Shown here: positions 4,303 through 5,864 of the stretch, piece after piece | Numbering within the stretch: position 1 is the first letter of the stretch | How the letters are laid out: every line of letters starts with the position of its first letter | Source: Caldilineaceae bacterium | GTDB lineage: Bacteria; Chloroflexota; Anaerolineae; Caldilineales; Caldilineaceae | Length of the DNA stretch: 5,864 nt | Reading direction: 5' to 3' | Assembly: GCA_028819675.1 (NCBI GenBank) | Contig: JAPPKT010000226.1 | Location: forward strand, 1 to 5,864 | The notes under the pieces: model-generated | The model's input: the letters and a program-made list of their open reading frames with translations, nothing else | What the model was told of the DNA's origin: nothing | Database searches by the model: none | Made by a program: the position numbers and the translations under genes

Positions 4303-4377
4303 CTGCGAGGAATTGAACGGTGGAACGAGATCGTTTATCATCCTCGCAGCCGCGGCCTGAACAGTGGGAGAGGCCGC
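4303..4377 (+). promoter_or_regulatory. Paired inverted repeats upstream of the 4438 gene
   Basis: CTGCGAGGA (4303-4311) pairs perfectly with TCCTCGCAG (4341-4349) and encloses AACGA-GA-TCGTT (4324-4335). Two bases later GCGGCCT (4352-4358) pairs with AGGCCGC (4371-4377) around a 12-nt loop. If transcribed they would make a structured leader ending 60 nt before the start codon. No clear promoter is seen. Confidence 0.5.
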
Positions 4378-4437
4378 TGTGGGAAGGGCCTATGGCTCGG
4401 TGGCTGAGCGCGGCGCGGTATAGCGAGGAGGGAGATG

Positions 4438-5349
4438 ATGGGGGATTGCAGGTACTGCGGAAAGTCTGCCGGCTTCCTGCGCAAGGAACATAAGGCGTGC
4501 GCGGAGGCGCACGAAGAGGGGCTGGAGAGTATTCGCAAGATGTGTGTGGATGCCGCGCTGTTCGGGGTTGACGTCAATGGGCTGCCTGACAGGGTGCGCG
4601 CAATCGGCGCGGCGGCCTATATCGACACATCAGGGGCGGCGATGACGGCGACCCTGGCGCATGGCTGGGGGCAGGCCGTCAAGGCGGCGATGGATGATCA
4701 CTTCCTTTCCAACGAGGAAAAGAGGGCTCTAAACCGCTACCGCTCGCAGCACAATCTCGGCGCTCACCATCTCGACGGTAGCGGGCAATTCACGCTGTTC
4801 AGGATGATGAACCTGCTGAACGCGCTGAGCGAGCACGGGGTGGTACCGCGATTTGACCGGCGGCAGGTGCGGCCGCCTTTCAACCTGATGAAGAGTGAGG
4901 AGTTGCTGTGGCTGTTCGGCGGCGTAGATTACCTGGAGCAGGTGACGCAGCGGGAGTTTCGAGGCGGATCATTGGGCGTGAGTTTTCGCGTGGCAAAGGG
5001 CGTTTACATCCGGCCGGGCGCGTTTCGCGGCCGCTCGGTGGCGACCAGCTCGATGCAGCATACGGACTCGGGCGTGCTGGGGATCACAACCAAGCATATC
5101 TATTTCAAGGGGAACAGTAAAAGCTTCCGAGTGAGGCTGGAGAAGATCGTATCATTCGATCCGTACCGGGACGGGCTGGGCATCATGCGCGACACGGCGC
5201 GGGCGAAGCCGGAGGTATTCAGGATGGGCGAGACCGATGCCTGGTTTTTGGTCAACATCATCGACGCGGTGATGAGTCTGGACCGGGTCAAGCTGCCCAA
5301 GGCGGGTGATCCGACGCTGGATGATATTGTTGACAGGGCTCTGGTTTGA
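4438..5349 (+). CDS. Zinc-ribbon / TerB-like / PH-like domain protein, function unknown
   Basis: 303-residue soluble protein. Residues 4-21 have C-x2-C-x10-H-x2-C (CRYCGKSAGFLRKEHKAC), a likely zinc site. About 80-105 (MDDHFLSNEEKRALNRY) resembles the helical, acidic-loop pattern of TerB-like domains. From about 180 to 275, SLGVSFRVAKGVYIRPGAF, DSGVLGITTKHIYFKG, SFRVRLEKIVSF and DAWFLVNII form the recurrent signature of a bacterial GRAM/PH-like domain that I know from uncharacterised proteins of this architecture. There is no signal peptide or enzyme motif; binding to membrane, nucleic acid or protein is a guess. Of two adjacent ATGs (4435, 4438) I prefer 4438, which lies 6 nt after AGGAGG (4426-4431), against 3 nt for the first. 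The GC-rich codon use differs sharply from the genes before 3700. It has no close neighbour upstream, so it is probably transcribed alone. Confidence 0.85.
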   Translation: MGDCRYCGKSAGFLRKEHKACAEAHEEGLESIRKMCVDAALFGVDVNGLPDRVRAIGAAAYIDTSGAAMTATLAHGWGQAVKAAMDDHFLSNEEKRALNRYRSQHNLGAHHLDGSGQFTLFRMMNLLNALSEHGVVPRFDRRQVRPPFNLMKSEELLWLFGGVDYLEQVTQREFRGGSLGVSFRVAKGVYIRPGAFRGRSVATSSMQHTDSGVLGITTKHIYFKGNSKSFRVRLEKIVSFDPYRDGLGIMRDTARAKPEVFRMGETDAWFLVNIIDAVMSLDRVKLPKAGDPTLDDIVDRALV

Positions 5350-5394
5350 GGGACGAGAGGGGAGGGCGTACAGACAAGAAGATTTCATCTCACT

Positions 5395-5423
5395 TTCGAA
5401 TTTCAGCTTTCTCGTGCTAAATT
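5395..5423 (+). promoter_or_regulatory. Putative extended -10 promoter for the 5501 gene
   Basis: TAAATT (5418-5423) preceded by TGC forms an extended -10. The 17-nt-distant hexamer TTCGAA (5395-5400) is a weak -35. The predicted start near 5430 would give a leader of about 70 nt containing the hairpin at 5446-5486. The 11-mer GTGCTAAATTG is shared exactly with the promoter at 756-766. Confidence 0.45.
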
Positions 5424-5445
5424 GGTGCCAGAGTAGGTAAGTAGA

Positions 5446-5486
5446 TGTTACAGAGACCCTTTTGCAGGTGGGGTCGCCCTGTAACA
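5446..5486 (+). promoter_or_regulatory. Leader hairpin abutting the Shine-Dalgarno site
   Basis: TGTTACAG (5446-5453) pairs perfectly with CTGTAACA (5479-5486), and inside it GACCC (5455-5459) pairs with GGGTC (5471-5475) around an 11-nt loop. The last paired base, A5486, is the first base of AGGAGG (5486-5491). Folding would crowd ribosome binding for the gene at 5501, so it may set or switch translation. At the DNA level the same inverted arms could be an operator for an autoregulating protein. Confidence 0.65.
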
Positions 5487-5500
5487 GGAGGTCGACATTC

Positions 5501-5864
5501 ATGACTACGTCCGATGGAAACGATCATTTGGGGGAACCAGAGTCCGCCCTGATACGCGGCTGGCTTGAAAACGTTGATCCGAAAAACGGGACTGCCAGAC
5601 TCAATACTCTAATGGATCATTCAGTCCCTTTGCGGTTCGACGCCGCCTTGCGGAAAGACATGCTCAGGCTGGAAACCAAACACGTCAGGGTGGATGGCCG
5701 GGGTTGGATCAGCGACGAGGACAAATGGGTCGTCATCGACATAGATAAGATAGTCCCAACTTCGTTCGAGGTACGGACAGTCGAGGAGATTCTTAACGAT
5801 CCCAACCCGAAGCTCTTCGACCCCGATACAGTCGTCACGGCCAGTGAGCCTTTCGACGTGGATG
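5501..5864 (+). CDS. Unrecognised protein, 3' end outside window; possible antitoxin-type
   Basis: The ATG at 5501 follows an ideal AGGAGG (5486-5491) by 9 nt, and the frame stays open for 121 codons to the window edge, so the gene is truncated by the window. No transmembrane or signal segment. The sequence includes PLRFDAALRKDMLRLETK, then a beta-rich VRVDGRGWISDEDKWVVIDI, then an acidic, proline-rich linker EILNDPNPKLFDPDTVV and ASEPFDVD. I recall similar small proteins (GRGWI..DD.W..V.I..I, then FDPD..V.ASEPFD) encoded just upstream of PIN-domain toxins, which would make this an antitoxin candidate; that is memory-based and unverified, and the partner would lie beyond the window. The operator-like inverted repeat in front fits autoregulation. 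GC content is intermediate. Confidence 0.7.
   Translation, partial: MTTSDGNDHLGEPESALIRGWLENVDPKNGTARLNTLMDHSVPLRFDAALRKDMLRLETKHVRVDGRGWISDEDKWVVIDIDKIVPTSFEVRTVEEILNDPNPKLFDPDTVVTASEPFDVD

Larger units (their letters stand above)
3738..4434. other. Gene-free stretch at the composition boundary
   Basis: About 700 bases. Several frames of 61-79 codons are open, but they overlap each other on both strands, lack ribosome sites and give Pro/Arg/Ser-rich translations, as expected in GC-rich non-coding DNA; I reject all as genes. No tRNA is visible. The stretch holds an imperfect dyad (3958-3981), a 12-bp hairpin (4032-4061), a duplicated GCAGATCGT (4143-4151 and 4154-4162) and two inverted repeats just before the next gene (4303-4349, 4352-4377). 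It may contain decayed genes that I cannot recognise. Confidence 0.65.

Noticed and set aside
3978..4577. Three minus-strand frames (3978-4169, 4132-4341, 4338-4577)
   Set aside because: Overlapping Pro/Arg/Ser-rich translations typical of GC-rich non-coding DNA; the last runs antisense into the well-supported 4438 gene.

Overview
This is a bacterial window made of two compositionally different parts. Positions 1 to about 3735 have moderate to low GC by eye (sample 60-base lines count to 45% at 2041 and 42% at 3181). They carry a run of short genes of 50 to 128 codons, nearly all on the + strand, with good Shine-Dalgarno sites and no metabolic or housekeeping gene. From about 3985 onward the DNA is GC-rich (67% in the line at 4561) and carries one 303-residue protein of an uncharacterised zinc-ribbon plus PH-like architecture and the start of another gene. 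I cannot name the organism. The layout suggests a mobile or recently acquired accessory segment next to chromosome-like DNA, but no integrase, transposase, replicase or structural phage gene is visible, so the type of element is unknown.

Layout. 98-472: W-rich protein with an LPxxD repeat tract. 473-981: a 500-base intergenic region unusually dense in secondary structure. It holds two identical 46-bp repeats exactly 90 bp apart, a degenerate third copy, inverted arms around the two good copies, a 12-bp hairpin, and a sigma70-like promoter directly upstream of a 119-nt four-way-junction (cloverleaf) element at 766-884. 982-1194: small Cys-rich protein. 1231-1338: possible single-membrane-span peptide. 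1468-2889: four co-oriented genes (coiled-coil protein, lipoprotein, two small winged-helix-like proteins). 2971-3267: small protein with a possible membrane segment. 3233-3424 (minus): small acidic/helical protein, convergent and overlapping. 3545-3697: two-span 50-residue membrane protein.

3738-4434 is about 700 bases without a credible gene. It lies between tandem 11-mers, an imperfect dyad at the composition boundary and a series of hairpins leading up to the 4438 gene. 4438-5349 is the zinc-ribbon / TerB-like / PH-like protein. A hairpin whose 3' arm touches the Shine-Dalgarno sequence precedes the gene that starts at 5501 and runs off the window.

How the genes work together cannot be read from the sequence. 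The most notable candidate is the structured locus at 473-981: a repeat array plus a promoter-driven cloverleaf element placed before a run of unrecognised small genes. It resembles a retron non-coding RNA in outline, but no reverse transcriptase is present in the window. It could equally be a 5' leader, a stand-alone RNA, or a DNA site recognised as folded single strand.
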